Source: Frankiaceae bacterium (GTDB taxonomy: Bacteria; Actinomycetota; Actinomycetes; JAFAQI01). From it: 64,000 nt of DNA. Position numbers and translations under genes: made by a program. This document shows positions 35,294 to 44,562 of this stretch, in pieces. The stretch lies in the NCBI GenBank assembly GCA_019239875.1, contig JAFAZI010000151.1, positions 1-64,000 on the forward strand, read 5' to 3'. The notes beneath the pieces were generated by a model. That model worked only from the letters and a program-made list of their open reading frames with translations. It was not told where the DNA came from and made no database searches. The number at the start of each line of letters is the position of its first letter. Position 1 is the stretch's first letter.

Positions 35294-38263
35294 TCAGGTG
35301 GACACGTCCCACCGGCGATCGCCGGCGTACCGGCACCGCACTCCCGTGACGACCTCGTGCGACAGGTGCGCGGCGAGGTCGGGGAGCACGGCGTCGATGC
35401 GTTGGACCGCGTCGCGGATCCGCGCGGTGACGGCCTTGCGGGCTCGCTCGGTCGTGGAGCTGCCGAGCGGCCGCGGTCGACCCGCGAGGCCGCTGCTGCG
35501 GCCCAGCTCGGCGGCCAGCACGGCGGTCTCGTCGTCGACGGCGGCGACTCGCTCCGCGTCCCCGGCGCGCTCGGCCGACGCCCGCTCCGCGGCGAGCTCC
35601 TCGAGCCGTCGGCGGTAGCCCTGCGCAGCCGTGCGGTCGAGCGCCGGACCCGCGTCGGGGGCGACGGCGCCTGCCTGCATCAGGTCGAGCACATGCACGT
35701 CCTCGCGCGGCCGGCGCAGCAGCTCCGCGAGGTCGAGCAGGCCCTTGCAGTGCGGCACGGTCGCCGTACGGCCCTCCCAGGTCACCCGCCACGCAGCACC
35801 CTCACGGTGGAGGGACGTCGGAGCCCGGCGAGGGGCGGCGCCGACGCGCGCCTCCACCTGCTGGGCCTCCGCCAGAAGTGCGGCGGCGTCCGGATCGCCG
35901 AGCGCGGCTGCGAGCTCCGCAGCGACCCTCGAGTGGCAGCCGGCGAACGCCACCGCGGCACCGTTCACCCCGCACGTCCCTCGCAGCGGCCGCACGTCGC
36001 TCAGCAGCTGCTGCATGAGCGGCGCGTCGTCGAGCGCGATCGCGGCGGTGGCGAGCTCGCGCACGAAGACCGACCAGAGGTAGGACCGGTCGGACCGCCA
36101 GGTGCCGAGCTCCTGCACGACCGACACGTGGTGCCGCGCCGCCTCGAGGTCGGCCGCCCGCGCCTGGAAGCCCGCGGCCACCGCGTGCGCGTGCACTGGT
36201 GCGCCGGTCCAGTGCGCGACCGCCTCGGCCGCGAAGGACTGGAGCTCCGCGGGGTCGCTGCGCGCGCGGACCAGCTCGAGCCGCTGGGACATTCGGACGT
36301 TCGCGGTGTCCGGCTCGCGCAGGCGGCCGCCGAGCGCGGTGGCCTCGTCGATGAGCCGCTCGGCGTCTGCCAGCTCGCCGCGGAGCAGGGCCAGGCAGGC
36401 CCGGCGTGTGAGGGCCGTGTAAGCGTGCCGCGGCTCATCGAGGCCGGCGAGCACGGTGAGCGCTTCGTGGAGCACGGCGGAGAACGCGGCGCTGCCGCTC
36501 TCGAGGAGGGCGTTCGCCTGCAGCACGAGGGCCTCGGCGAGCCAGTCCGGGCTGCCACAGCGGCGGGCGAGGGCGATGAGCTCGTCGATCACCGGCACCC
36601 GTTGGGCCCCGCCGCCCGGTGACCACAGCACGTCGTGTCGCGCGAGCAGGCAGGCCCGCAGGACGGTGGGGTCGTCGCAGCCGCGCGCTAGTGCGATCGC
36701 CTGCTCGGTCAGCGGTTCGCTGCGAGAGCGCTGCTCCGGCACCGAATGGGCCAGCTCTCGTGCCAGCACCGCCGTCAGGTGTGCCGTCAAGTCGGGGTAC
36801 GACGGCCCCACCGCCGTCAGTGCGCTCTCCAGCTCCTCAACCAGCTCGTCGCGTCGCGCCGCGAAGCGGGCACCCAGCGACGCTGCGGCCAGGGCTGCAC
36901 CGGCGATCCGCACGCCGTCGGCGGCGCGGTCCGCCGCGTCGCGTGCGGCCCGCACGAGCCCGCGCGCATCGGGCAGCCGACCCGTGCGGGCCAGCAGGTC
37001 TGCTTCGTACAGCAGAACGTCGCACAGCGGTCCGTCGGGGAGCACCAGCCCGGCCTCGGCGACAGCGCCGCGCAGCATCCGTAGGTGGGCGGCAGCCTCC
37101 TCGAGCGCCAGGGCTCGCCGGTCGTCGTCGGCCGCGCGCATCGACCAGCGCACCGCGTCGGCGAGGTCAGCAGCGGGCAGGGCGAGGCGGAGGTGACGGG
37201 CGACCTCGGCCGCCGCGACCTCACCCCCGCGGTCGGCTCTGCCCGCGAGCGCCTCGGCGACCGCGGCGTGCAGGGCAGGCCCGACGGGTCTCTGCTCGAC
37301 GACGGCCTCGCGGAAGACGTCATGCGCGAACCGCACCCCCTCGCCCCGCTGCAGGAGGGCGGTCCGCATTCCCTCGTCGACCGCGCGGTCCACGAGGCCG
37401 CGGTCACCATGGACGGCGGTGAGGACGTCGACGAGCAGGGTGTTTCCGATGACCGCTGCCGTGGTCAGCACCTGCTGCGTGCCAGGGGTCAGCGCCTCGA
37501 AGCGCTGGGCGGCTGCGTGCCGCACGGCCGCTGGCAGCGCGCCGTGGTGGTCAGCGAGGGCGAGCTCACGGGTGAAGAGCGGGTGACCGCCGCCACGCGC
37601 GTGAACCCGCTCCACCAGCTCGTCGCCGGCGTCCGGCACGACGGACCGGACCAGCTGCGCCACCGCGTCCCGGTCGAGCCCCGGCAGCACCAGGTGCTCA
37701 CCGAGCGAGGTGGCGCGGTCCAGTGCCGGGGTGGCCTCCTCGGACCGGAAGGCCCCGAGCAGGGCCACCGGTGCCCGGCGGGGCCGGGACACCAGTTCCT
37801 CGAGCAGCGCCAGCGACGACGCGTCCGCCCACTGCAGGTCGTCGAGCACGAGGACGATCGGCTGCAGCTCGGCCAGGGCCTCAAGCCAGGCGACGGTGGC
37901 GTCCTGGAGCAGCAGCCGGTCGCGGTCGGTCTGCGTGCCCTCGTGGGCCTCGCCGAGCAGCGGCACAAGGGCTGCCAGCAGTCCGCGGTCGGTCCCCGCG
38001 GCGGCGCGGGCGGCCTCCAGCCCGACGCCGCGCACCAGCCCGGTCAGCGCCTGCGTCCAGGGCCAGTAGCCGGACGCGCCACTGGCCACGCAGGTGCCCC
38101 ACCCGAGCGTGCCGGCGGCGTCTTGGACGGCGGCGCGCAGCAGCGCCGTCTTGCCCATCCCGCTCTCGCCGCGCACGAAGGCACTGCCGGCGGGCAGCGC
38201 CGTGCGCAGCTGGCGGAGGGCGTCCCCCCGCCCGAACAGCTCCACAGGCCGATCCTGCCCCAT
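35294..38263 (-). CDS. Large AAA/STAND-type signalling ATPase with helical repeats
   Basis: A 989-residue protein. The N-terminal nucleotide-binding module begins GRGDALRQLRTAL, with Walker A GESGMGKTALL (about residue 36) and Walker B LVLDDLQWADASS (about 142). Such modules occur in MalT/LuxR-type and adenylate-cyclase-linked STAND proteins. The middle (about 350-780) is helical, Ala/Leu-rich and TPR-like. The C-terminus has the small domain found in actinobacterial relatives: TVPHCKGLLDLAELLRRP then HVLDL, and a final ERARKAVTARIRDAVQRI segment. There is no LuxR HTH, so output may be protein-protein. ATG 38263 starts just before the ELFGR motif. The gene is conspicuously GC-rich. Its partner could be the downstream cyclase or the divergent methyltransferase. 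Confidence 0.85.
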   Translation of the reverse strand: MGQDRPVELFGRGDALRQLRTALPAGSAFVRGESGMGKTALLRAAVQDAAGTLGWGTCVASGASGYWPWTQALTGLVRGVGLEAARAAAGTDRGLLAALVPLLGEAHEGTQTDRDRLLLQDATVAWLEALAELQPIVLVLDDLQWADASSLALLEELVSRPRRAPVALLGAFRSEEATPALDRATSLGEHLVLPGLDRDAVAQLVRSVVPDAGDELVERVHARGGGHPLFTRELALADHHGALPAAVRHAAAQRFEALTPGTQQVLTTAAVIGNTLLVDVLTAVHGDRGLVDRAVDEGMRTALLQRGEGVRFAHDVFREAVVEQRPVGPALHAAVAEALAGRADRGGEVAAAEVARHLRLALPAADLADAVRWSMRAADDDRRALALEEAAAHLRMLRGAVAEAGLVLPDGPLCDVLLYEADLLARTGRLPDARGLVRAARDAADRAADGVRIAGAALAAASLGARFAARRDELVEELESALTAVGPSYPDLTAHLTAVLARELAHSVPEQRSRSEPLTEQAIALARGCDDPTVLRACLLARHDVLWSPGGGAQRVPVIDELIALARRCGSPDWLAEALVLQANALLESGSAAFSAVLHEALTVLAGLDEPRHAYTALTRRACLALLRGELADAERLIDEATALGGRLREPDTANVRMSQRLELVRARSDPAELQSFAAEAVAHWTGAPVHAHAVAAGFQARAADLEAARHHVSVVQELGTWRSDRSYLWSVFVRELATAAIALDDAPLMQQLLSDVRPLRGTCGVNGAAVAFAGCHSRVAAELAAALGDPDAAALLAEAQQVEARVGAAPRRAPTSLHREGAAWRVTWEGRTATVPHCKGLLDLAELLRRPREDVHVLDLMQAGAVAPDAGPALDRTAAQGYRRRLEELAAERASAERAGDAERVAAVDDETAVLAAELGRSSGLAGRPRPLGSSTTERARKAVTARIRDAVQRIDAVLPDLAAHLSHEVVTGVRCRYAGDRRWDVST

Positions 38264-38368
38264 CCAGGCCGGCGAGGCGTCTGGCGATCCGCTAGACGCG
38301 ATCTGCCGCCGCCGGCTCGCAACCTGGCGCCTGTTGGACGACAGCCAGCCCTGACTCGAGGAGAACCG

Positions 38369-39226
38369 ATGACCGCCACGTTCGACCCCGTCCAGTTCAA
38401 GACGACGACCCGTGCCCAGTGGGAGGACGCGGCCGAGGCCTGGCACCGCTGGGGGCCGGCCATCGAGACGTGGACGGGCGAGGCCACCAAGGCCATGCTG
38501 GACGCAGCCGGCGTGACCACCGGGTCCAGCGTCCTCGACGTCGCTGCCGGTGCCGGCGGCCAGTCGCTGATTGCTGCCCGGCGGGTGGGTCCGAACGGGC
38601 GGGTCGTCGCCACTGACATCTCGCCGAGCATCCTCACCTTCGCGGCCAAGCAGGCGGCCGAGGAAGGGATCACCTGCCTCGAGACCGTCGAGGCCGACGG
38701 CGAGCAGCAGCAGGACACCGGTCTGCGGGGGCTCGACGCGGCCATCAGCCGCCTCGGGCTGATCTACTTCCCCGACCAGGTCGGTGCGCTGCGTGGTATC
38801 CGCGCGACCCTGCGACGCGGTGGCAGGTTCGCGACCATCGTCTACTCGACGCCGGACCGCAACGGCTTCTTCTCCGTCCCGGTCGGGATCATCCGCAAGG
38901 CAGCCGGCCTGCCTGCGCCCGGACCGGGCCTGCCCGGTCCGTTCAGCATGGGCGCTCCCGGCGTCGCCGAGCAGAAGTTCGCCGACGCGGGCTACTCGGA
39001 CATCCATGTGACGGCGATCGACTCGCCGGTCCGGATGGCGAGCGCGGCCGAGTGCCTGCGCTTCGAGAAGGAGTCCTTCGGCGCCCTGCACCAGATGCTC
39101 AGCGGCCTTGCTCCCGAGGAGCGCGAGGCTGCGTGGGCGGAGGTGGCCGAGGCGCTGACGCAGTTCGAGACCGCGGCCGGCTTCGTCGGGCCATGCGAGC
39201 TGCTGGTCGTCAGCGGCGCAGCGTGA
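38369..39226 (+). CDS. Class I SAM-dependent methyltransferase
   Basis: A 285-residue methyltransferase with motif I VLDVAAGAGGQSL, an acidic motif II loop ATDISPSIL, and post-motif region AISRLGLIYFPD. The fold and length match the UbiE/Methyltransf_11 group acting on small molecules. A GAGGAGA ribosome site lies 5 nt before ATG 38369. It is divergent from the ATPase gene with only 105 bp between, so the two may share regulation. Like that gene it is very GC-rich. Substrate unknown. Confidence 0.88.
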   Translation: MTATFDPVQFKTTTRAQWEDAAEAWHRWGPAIETWTGEATKAMLDAAGVTTGSSVLDVAAGAGGQSLIAARRVGPNGRVVATDISPSILTFAAKQAAEEGITCLETVEADGEQQQDTGLRGLDAAISRLGLIYFPDQVGALRGIRATLRRGGRFATIVYSTPDRNGFFSVPVGIIRKAAGLPAPGPGLPGPFSMGAPGVAEQKFADAGYSDIHVTAIDSPVRMASAAECLRFEKESFGALHQMLSGLAPEEREAAWAEVAEALTQFETAAGFVGPCELLVVSGAA

Positions 39227-39245
39227 CGTGTTCCTCCGACTTACG

Positions 39246-39283
39246 CCCGACGACCCGCCCCCTGCCGGAGGCGGGTCGTCGGG
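39246..39283 (+). terminator. Perfect 14-bp hairpin after the methyltransferase gene
   Basis: CCCGACGACCCGCC (39246-39259) pairs perfectly with GGCGGGTCGTCGGG (39270-39283) around a 10-nt loop, 19 bp after the stop. The 142 bp from here to the next gene's 3' end at 39426 shows nothing further that I recognise. Confidence 0.8.
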
Positions 39284-39425
39284 TGTTCGAGGTCAGGTTT
39301 GCGACAGGCCGCAGACCGTAGCCTGTCGACGCGGGTCGTCATCGCCCGGTAACAAGCCGCTGATTGCGGATCGAGACCTGACCCTCAAGCCGAAGGTGCT
39401 GGTAGCCGCCGGTTTACTCCGAACG

Positions 39426-39818
39426 CTAGGGGTATCGGCACACGATCCGTATGGATGTGCGTCGGTCCGCGCGGACACGCACGTGCTTGTCCGGGCACTG
39501 CATCGGAGCCGTGCGTCGGAGGCTTGAGGAGGGGATGAACCAATAGCCGCCATGGGGAAGAAGAACACGAAATCGGCCGTCCTTATGGACGCGAACGGCC
39601 TCCACGAAGTGTCCGTGCCGACGGATCTTCACCCACCCTTTCGCTGGGGATGGCACCTGGCCACCAGGTCCCGACGGTCCGGTGGTCTGCATAAGCCGTC
39701 CATGGACAGTGCCGTAGGACCTGGACCCGTTGGCGGCGTTTACCGCCTGCGCCGGTACGAGCGTGCATAGAACCGCGCATGTCGCGAGTGTCATCGCCTG
39801 GCTCGCAGAGGTGCGCAT
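39426..39818 (-). CDS. Small secreted protein of unknown function
   Basis: A 130-residue protein with a signal peptide (about residues 1-29, MRTSASQAM then a hydrophobic core, cleavage near VNAA). The mature part is basic and beta-rich, with pieces such as GWVKIRRHGHF and DGRFRVLLPHGGYWF. These resemble a carboxypeptidase-regulatory or SpaA-like domain (extension-then-Gly pattern), but I do not claim the family. Two C-terminal cysteines (CPDK, IVCRYP) could pair. GGGGAGA lies 5 nt upstream of ATG 39818, supporting a real gene. It is divergent from nucS. Confidence 0.6.
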   Translation of the reverse strand: MRTSASQAMTLATCAVLCTLVPAQAVNAANGSRSYGTVHGRLMQTTGPSGPGGQVPSPAKGWVKIRRHGHFVEAVRVHKDGRFRVLLPHGGYWFIPSSSLRRTAPMQCPDKHVRVRADRRTSIRIVCRYP

Positions 39819-39880
39819 GACTATCTCCCCTTCGGCTCGGGTGACCGGTACCTCGTCATCCTCGTCGATCTCACCTCTAA

Positions 39881-39886
39881 TACGGT
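39881..39886 (+). promoter_or_regulatory. Candidate -10 element (TACGGT) for nucS
   Basis: TACGGT lies 6 nt before the GTG at 39893. No ribosome site is present, so nucS is probably leaderless. An overlapping TAATAC is an alternative. Confidence 0.45.
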
Positions 39887-39892
39887 GCGACC

Positions 39893-40552
39893 GTGCGTCT
39901 GGTGATAGCTCGTTGCTCCGTCGACTACTCCGGCAGGCTGCAGGCGCACCTTCCGATGGCGACCCGCCTGTTGATGGTCAAGGCTGACGGGTCGGTCCTC
40001 GTGCACTCGGACGCTGGCGGCTACAAGCCGCTGATGTGGATGACGCCGCCGTGCACGGTGAAGCAGGAGCCCCAGCAGTGGACGGTGGTCAACAAGGGCG
40101 AGGAGAAGCTCGTGATCACCATCGACGAGGTGCTGTCCGACGTGTCGCACGACCTCGGTGTCGACCCGGGCCTGCAGAAGGACGGCGTCGAGGCGCACCT
40201 TCAGGTCCTGCTCGCGGAGAACTGCGGCGTACTCGGTGAAGGTCTGACCTTGATCCGGCGCGAGTACCCGACTGACATCGGGCCGGTCGACCTGCTGTGC
40301 AAGGACGCCGCCGGACAGTCGGTTGCGGTCGAGATCAAGCGGCGCGGTGAGATCGACGGCGTCGAGCAGTTGACGAGATATCTCGAGCGACTCGATCGGG
40401 ACCCGTTGCTTCGTCCGGTCCGTGGCGTCTTCGCGGCACAGGAGATCAAGCCGCAGGCCAAGGTGCTCGCCGCGGCGCGCGGCATCGAGTGCGTGGTCGT
40501 CGACTACGACGTGCTGCGCGGGATCGACAACAAGGACGACCGGCTGTTCTGA
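39893..40552 (+). CDS. nucS: Mismatch-specific endonuclease NucS/EndoMS
   Basis: NucS cleaves both strands at mismatches and replaces MutSL repair in most actinobacteria. The 219-residue protein has the N-terminal DNA-binding beta domain ([20 protein letters not shown]) and a RecB-like nuclease domain with catalytic Asp, Glu and Lys in GPVDLLCKD and [10 protein letters not shown]. The C-terminal tail DNKDDRLF matches the beta-clamp-binding end of the family. The GTG start has no ribosome site but a TACGGT box 6 nt upstream. Its 3' end almost touches the convergent aldehyde dehydrogenase gene (4 bp). Confidence 0.97.
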   Translation: MRLVIARCSVDYSGRLQAHLPMATRLLMVKADGSVLVHSDAGGYKPLMWMTPPCTVKQEPQQWTVVNKGEEKLVITIDEVLSDVSHDLGVDPGLQKDGVEAHLQVLLAENCGVLGEGLTLIRREYPTDIGPVDLLCKDAAGQSVAVEIKRRGEIDGVEQLTRYLERLDRDPLLRPVRGVFAAQEIKPQAKVLAAARGIECVVVDYDVLRGIDNKDDRLF

Positions 40553-40556
40553 GCCG

Positions 40557-42101
40557 TCAGGTGTTGGCGGGATAACGCGAGTACGACGGGAAGTTGCCGT
40601 ACAGCTCCTCGTCGGCATCGCCGACCGTCACCGCCTGCACCAGCAGATCGCCACCCACGAAGGCGCCCTTCCATGAGGCGCCCTTGCCGCCGAAGACCTC
40701 TTCGCGGTCGCCCCGACTTCGCGGCTTGTTGATGCCGACTTTGAAGGCCTGCAGCTGCTCGGCGACCCGCGCGCCGAAGTCCTCGTTGTCGGTGGCGACG
40801 GAGGCAACAAGCGCGCCGTTGGAGGCGTTCATGCCGGCCAGTAGCTCGTTCTCCGTGTCGACGATCACCACGCTGTCGATCGGTCCGAACGGCTCGGCGT
40901 GATGCAGCGCCCAGTTGCTCGGCGGTGCGAGGACAGCCGACGGCGCGACGTAGGCGGACGTGTCCTGACCGTCGAGGAAGCGGCCGTCGGAGACTTCACC
41001 GCGATAGAGCGGGATCGCGCCACCCGCAACCGCCGCCTCGTAGTGGCTGACGAGCTCGTCGGCTTTCGAGGCGTGAATGACAGGACCGAAATCCAGGTCC
41101 GGGAACGGGTCGAAGCTGGTCTCGACCGCGAGCGGATGCCCGAACTTCAGCGACTGCACGACCGGCAGGTACATCTCGAGGAACTCGGGGAAGAGCTCAC
41201 GCTGCACCACATACCTCGGATATGCCGTGCACCGCTGCTTCGCATACTCGAAGCCCTTCTTCAGATGCTTCGCGAGGTCCTCCCACCCCGAGAAGTCCCA
41301 GATGCCCCAGGTGTTGAGACCCTCCTGCTCGAGGAAGTGGCGCTTGCCGGTGTCGGCGAGCGTGGTGGCGGCCTTGCGTCCGTTGGCGCGACCACCCACG
41401 AACGCGAGCGCGCCGATCTCCGGCGTACTGATCAGGGCATCTCCGAGGGCGCCACCAACACCCGACACCAGCGTCACGGGCAGACCGTGGCGGCGCATGA
41501 TCGCGTGCGCCAACGTCAACGTGTGGAAGCCGCCCTGGCTCGGCGTCTTCGCCACGACCGCGTTTCCCGCGAGCGCCTGCACGAGCTCCGCGTGCACCTG
41601 CACACTCATCGGGTAGTTCCAGCTCGCGATGTTGCTGACCGGCCCGGGCAGCGGAGTGCGATCACCGATCTGGCGCTCGATCTCCTGCAAGTACCACTCG
41701 ACTCCATCGAGCGCCCGGTCGACATCGGCGCACGCAAGCCGCCAGGGCTTTCCGATCTCCCACACCAGCAGCAAGGCAAGGGTGTCCCGATGCTTGCGCA
41801 TCTCATCCACGGCCGCCTTGACCAGCGACTTGCGCTCATCGAGGTCGACGGTGCCCCAGGTCTTGTGCTCGTGCGCCGCAAGGTTGACCGCGTCGGCGGC
41901 CTGCTGCGGTGAGATACGCGGTGGGCCCTGGATCGCGGTGGCGTCCACCGGTGACACGTGATCGCCCGGGTCCCCGACCCGCTGCCACTCGCCGCCGATC
42001 AGGTTGAGGATGCGGTCGGCATCGAACGCCTCAGGAGCGATCGACCGCGCGCGGTCGTAGGCATCCGACCAGGACGTGCCCGGCTTGAGGGTGAGGGTCA
42101 T
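40557..42101 (-). CDS. Aldehyde dehydrogenase family protein
   Basis: A 514-residue member of the NAD(P)-dependent aldehyde dehydrogenase superfamily. The cofactor-binding and catalytic segments are present in altered form: SNIASWNYPMSVQVHAEL for the WN element, a Glu in FLEQEGLN, and the likely nucleophile Cys in AKQRCTAYPR. The pattern is divergent from the classical GGK..I/GQxC motifs, which puts it in an outlying subfamily often labelled generic ALDH in actinobacteria. GGAG lies before ATG 42101. It could oxidise an acyl semialdehyde linked to the acyl-CoA genes nearby; that is inference. Confidence 0.85.
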   Translation of the reverse strand: MTLTLKPGTSWSDAYDRARSIAPEAFDADRILNLIGGEWQRVGDPGDHVSPVDATAIQGPPRISPQQAADAVNLAAHEHKTWGTVDLDERKSLVKAAVDEMRKHRDTLALLLVWEIGKPWRLACADVDRALDGVEWYLQEIERQIGDRTPLPGPVSNIASWNYPMSVQVHAELVQALAGNAVVAKTPSQGGFHTLTLAHAIMRRHGLPVTLVSGVGGALGDALISTPEIGALAFVGGRANGRKAATTLADTGKRHFLEQEGLNTWGIWDFSGWEDLAKHLKKGFEYAKQRCTAYPRYVVQRELFPEFLEMYLPVVQSLKFGHPLAVETSFDPFPDLDFGPVIHASKADELVSHYEAAVAGGAIPLYRGEVSDGRFLDGQDTSAYVAPSAVLAPPSNWALHHAEPFGPIDSVVIVDTENELLAGMNASNGALVASVATDNEDFGARVAEQLQAFKVGINKPRSRGDREEVFGGKGASWKGAFVGGDLLVQAVTVGDADEELYGNFPSYSRYPANT

Positions 42102-42175
42102 GAGCACTCCACGTCGATCCAGCGAATCAGAGCCGGCCCAGCGTCTCAGACAAGTGCGACCAGGTGTCGATGTGG

Positions 42176-42643
42176 TCAGCGGTCGGCCGGCACGCCGTCC
42201 GGCCAGACATACGGCAGGTCGTCCGGCTCGTCGAACCGAGAGCCGTAGTGAGCGGGGTCCTTGCGGAGCAATGCCGACCGGTGGCTGCGGTGCACCGACT
42301 CGTCGCCGAGCCAAGGTGGTAGCGCTCCCGCGGCAGCGAGCTCGGCCTGGGTCCGCGGCGTTCGATCGATTCCTGCCGCCGCGAGGTCGTCGAGAATCTT
42401 CACCGCGCATGTGTCGGCGTACCCCCGCGCCGTCCACTCCTCGGTGATGGCGAGCCCGTACGCCGCCAGCGCCTCGGGATAGCCGCGCCACATCCGCGCG
42501 ACCGGGTGGTGGCGCCAGCCGTATCCGGGCTGCGTGATCGCGCGCATCACCTGGAGCGTCTCGACCCGTTGCTTGCCCAGCCGGCGGTCGTCCAAGGACC
42601 GAGCGGACGCGACGAAGTCGGCGTACGGGAGAAACGTCTGCAC
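42176..42643 (-). CDS. MSMEG_6728-family protein (pyrimidine-dimer-glycosylase-like fold)
   Basis: A 155-residue protein with the hallmark pattern of this family: QTFLPYADFVASARSLD, RRLGKQRVETLQV, and HPVARMWRGYPEAL. The arrangement resembles T4 endonuclease V type pyrimidine-dimer glycosylases (Pyr_excise), but activity of this actinobacterial branch is unproven to my knowledge. The GTG start leaves only 17 bp to the divergent dehydrogenase start, so promoter elements must overlap the coding ends. The gene ends 74 bp from the aldehyde dehydrogenase start. Confidence 0.72.
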   Translation of the reverse strand: MQTFLPYADFVASARSLDDRRLGKQRVETLQVMRAITQPGYGWRHHPVARMWRGYPEALAAYGLAITEEWTARGYADTCAVKILDDLAAAGIDRTPRTQAELAAAGALPPWLGDESVHRSHRSALLRKDPAHYGSRFDEPDDLPYVWPDGVPADR

Positions 42644-42660
42644 CTACAAGGGATTCCCGC

Positions 42661-44256
42661 ATGCCCGACAATGGATGCGTGGAGATTCGTACGACGGGCG
42701 TGGTCGGGCTGGGAACCATGGGCGCCGGCATCGTCGAGGTGTTCGCGAAGGCCGGGCTGGACGTCGTCGCCGTCGAGATCAACGACGATCTGCTCGCGGC
42801 CGGCCGGGGCCGGCTGGAGCAGTCCTTCGCCAAAGCGGTCGAGCGAGGCAAGCTGACCGAGTCGGACCGGGATGCTCACCTCGCGCGGATCCGGTTCACG
42901 ACAGACCGCGCCGACCTTGCTGCGGCCGACCTCGTCACCGAGGCGATTCCGGAGCGACTCGAGATCAAGGCAGAGCTGTTCGCCGACCTCGACCGGATCT
43001 GTCCGGCGCATACCGTCCTGGCCACCAACACCTCGTCGCTGTCGATCACCCGCATTGCGGCGTCGTCCGGCCGGCCGGACCGTGTCGTCGGCATGCATTT
43101 CTTCAATCCGGCGCCGGTGATGAAGCTGGTCGAGGTCATCAGCACGGTGATGTCCGACGCTGCCGTGGTGGACGGGGTGCGGCGGCTCGCGGAGACGTGT
43201 GGCAAGACGCCCGTTGTGGTCGGCGATCGGGCCGGCTTCGTCGCAAACGCCCTTCTGTTCGGCTACCTCAACGACGCGGCTCGTGCCGCGGAGGCCGGCC
43301 AGGCTGACGTCGCGGCCATCGACGCCGCGATCGTCGCCGCGTGCGGCTTTCCGATGGGACCGCTCACCTTGATGGACCTGATCGGGCTCGACGTCTCCCT
43401 CGAGGTGATGGAGACGCTGTTCGAGGAGACGCGTGACCAGCGGTACGCGCCGTCGCCGCTGTTGAAGCGCCTGGTCGTCGCCGGTCGGCTCGGCCGCAAG
43501 ACGGGCACGGGTTACTACGACTACGCGCAGCGGCCGCCGGTTGCGGCTCTCGACCCGGTCCAGTTCGCAGCCGGTACGCCGCGCGACGCCGCGGCGGCGG
43601 TCGCCGTGACGAGCGGCACGAAGTCCGCCGTGGTGGATGCCCTTGGCGCCACCGTGTCCGTCGTACCGGTCGAAGATGTCGGCGCGGCGGACGTTGTGAT
43701 CGTCGACGGTGGATCGCGCGCCGGCACGGCGGAGCTCGCCGCGCGTGCCGCGAGCCGGGCCAAGCCGGGCGCCGTGATCGCCGTGGCATCGACGGATGAG
43801 GCGCCCGTGGGCACGATTGCAGCGAGCCTGCCGCGGCCCGCCGACGTGGTCGGCCTCCACGTCCCACTCGCACCTAGACCTGGCGTGGTCGAGGTGGTCG
43901 CGACGATCGAGTCCGACGCCGACGCTGTCGCGACCGCCGCGGCCGTGGTGACCGGGGCGGGCCTCGTCGCGATCGCTTGTCGAGACCGGCCCGGGCACGT
44001 CGTCGAGTCGATCGTCATGCCGCACCTTGGCGATGCCGTGCGCATGGTCGACGACGGCTACGCAACCGCCGAGGACGTCGACACGGCGATGCGGCTCGGT
44101 TGCGGATACCCCGCTGGGCCGTTCGAGCTGTTGCGTGGGGTCGGTGCCGACAACCTCCGCTCGCGGCTGATCCATCTCGCGGCTGCGACGCACCGGGCAT
44201 CACTTGCGCCGTCCCCGTTGCTCGACGAGCTGGCTGCCTTCGAGTCGAGGGGCTGA
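42661..44256 (+). CDS. 3-hydroxyacyl-CoA dehydrogenase with degenerate second half
   Basis: NAD-dependent oxidation of 3-hydroxyacyl-CoA to 3-ketoacyl-CoA. Of 531 residues, the first 190 are the NAD fold (GVVGLGTMGAGIVEVFAKAG) with catalytic His in MHFFNPAPVMKLVEVI and NTSSLSITRIA. Residues 190-285 are the dimerisation domain (FPMGPLTLMDLIGLDV). Then comes a second, decayed Rossmann-like stretch (about 300-430) and a second C-terminal helical domain (AMRLGCGYPAGPFELLRGVG). This is the layout of PaaH-type enzymes. ATG 42661 has AAGGGA at a good distance. The zinc-ribbon gene follows after 6 bp, then a hydrolase overlapping it, so this is a three-gene operon. Confidence 0.92.
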   Translation: MPDNGCVEIRTTGVVGLGTMGAGIVEVFAKAGLDVVAVEINDDLLAAGRGRLEQSFAKAVERGKLTESDRDAHLARIRFTTDRADLAAADLVTEAIPERLEIKAELFADLDRICPAHTVLATNTSSLSITRIAASSGRPDRVVGMHFFNPAPVMKLVEVISTVMSDAAVVDGVRRLAETCGKTPVVVGDRAGFVANALLFGYLNDAARAAEAGQADVAAIDAAIVAACGFPMGPLTLMDLIGLDVSLEVMETLFEETRDQRYAPSPLLKRLVVAGRLGRKTGTGYYDYAQRPPVAALDPVQFAAGTPRDAAAAVAVTSGTKSAVVDALGATVSVVPVEDVGAADVVIVDGGSRAGTAELAARAASRAKPGAVIAVASTDEAPVGTIAASLPRPADVVGLHVPLAPRPGVVEVVATIESDADAVATAAAVVTGAGLVAIACRDRPGHVVESIVMPHLGDAVRMVDDGYATAEDVDTAMRLGCGYPAGPFELLRGVGADNLRSRLIHLAAATHRASLAPSPLLDELAAFESRG

Positions 44257-44262
44257 GCGCCG

Positions 44263-44562
44263 ATGAGCCCGCGTCGCGCGAAGCGCCGCGACGACACGCC
44301 GCCGCCGCTGCGGGCGGGTGCGATCCCTCACACCGAGTCACATCCCGACGGCGACTGGGTCGTCCGGCCGGTGAGCGCTGGCGGCAAGGTCTACCGCTGC
44401 CCGGGCTGCGACCAGGAGATCAGCGCGCATCTCGCGCACATCGTGGCGTGGCGCCCGAACGACGAGGACAACCGCCGGCACTGGCACACGCCGTGCTGGA
44501 ACGCACGATTTCGGCGTGGCGCCAACATCCACCGATCGCGGAACGCGCCTCGTCATGGCTGA
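44263..44562 (+). CDS. Small conserved actinobacterial zinc-ribbon-like protein
   Basis: A 99-residue basic protein. The core reads YRCPGCDQEISAHLAHIVAW and then RRHWHTPCWNARFRR, so CxxC and HxxxC pairs could bind one zinc ion. The C-terminus RSRNAPRHG is conserved in similar proteins from streptomycetes that are often labelled ATP/GTP-binding protein without evidence; I see no P-loop here. It is inside an operon: 6 bp after the dehydrogenase and overlapping the next hydrolase by 8 bp. Function unknown. Confidence 0.75.
   Translation: MSPRRAKRRDDTPPPLRAGAIPHTESHPDGDWVVRPVSAGGKVYRCPGCDQEISAHLAHIVAWRPNDEDNRRHWHTPCWNARFRRGANIHRSRNAPRHG

Noticed and set aside
37085-38368. In-frame extension upstream of the methyltransferase start
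   Set aside because: It lies antisense to the ATPase gene; the GAGGAGA ribosome site and family N-terminus fix the start at 38369.
38264-39091. Upstream extension of the ATPase reading frame, open for another 276 codons
   Set aside because: It runs antisense through the clear methyltransferase gene and lacks any domain; the ATPase proper begins just before ELFGRGDALRQL at 38263.
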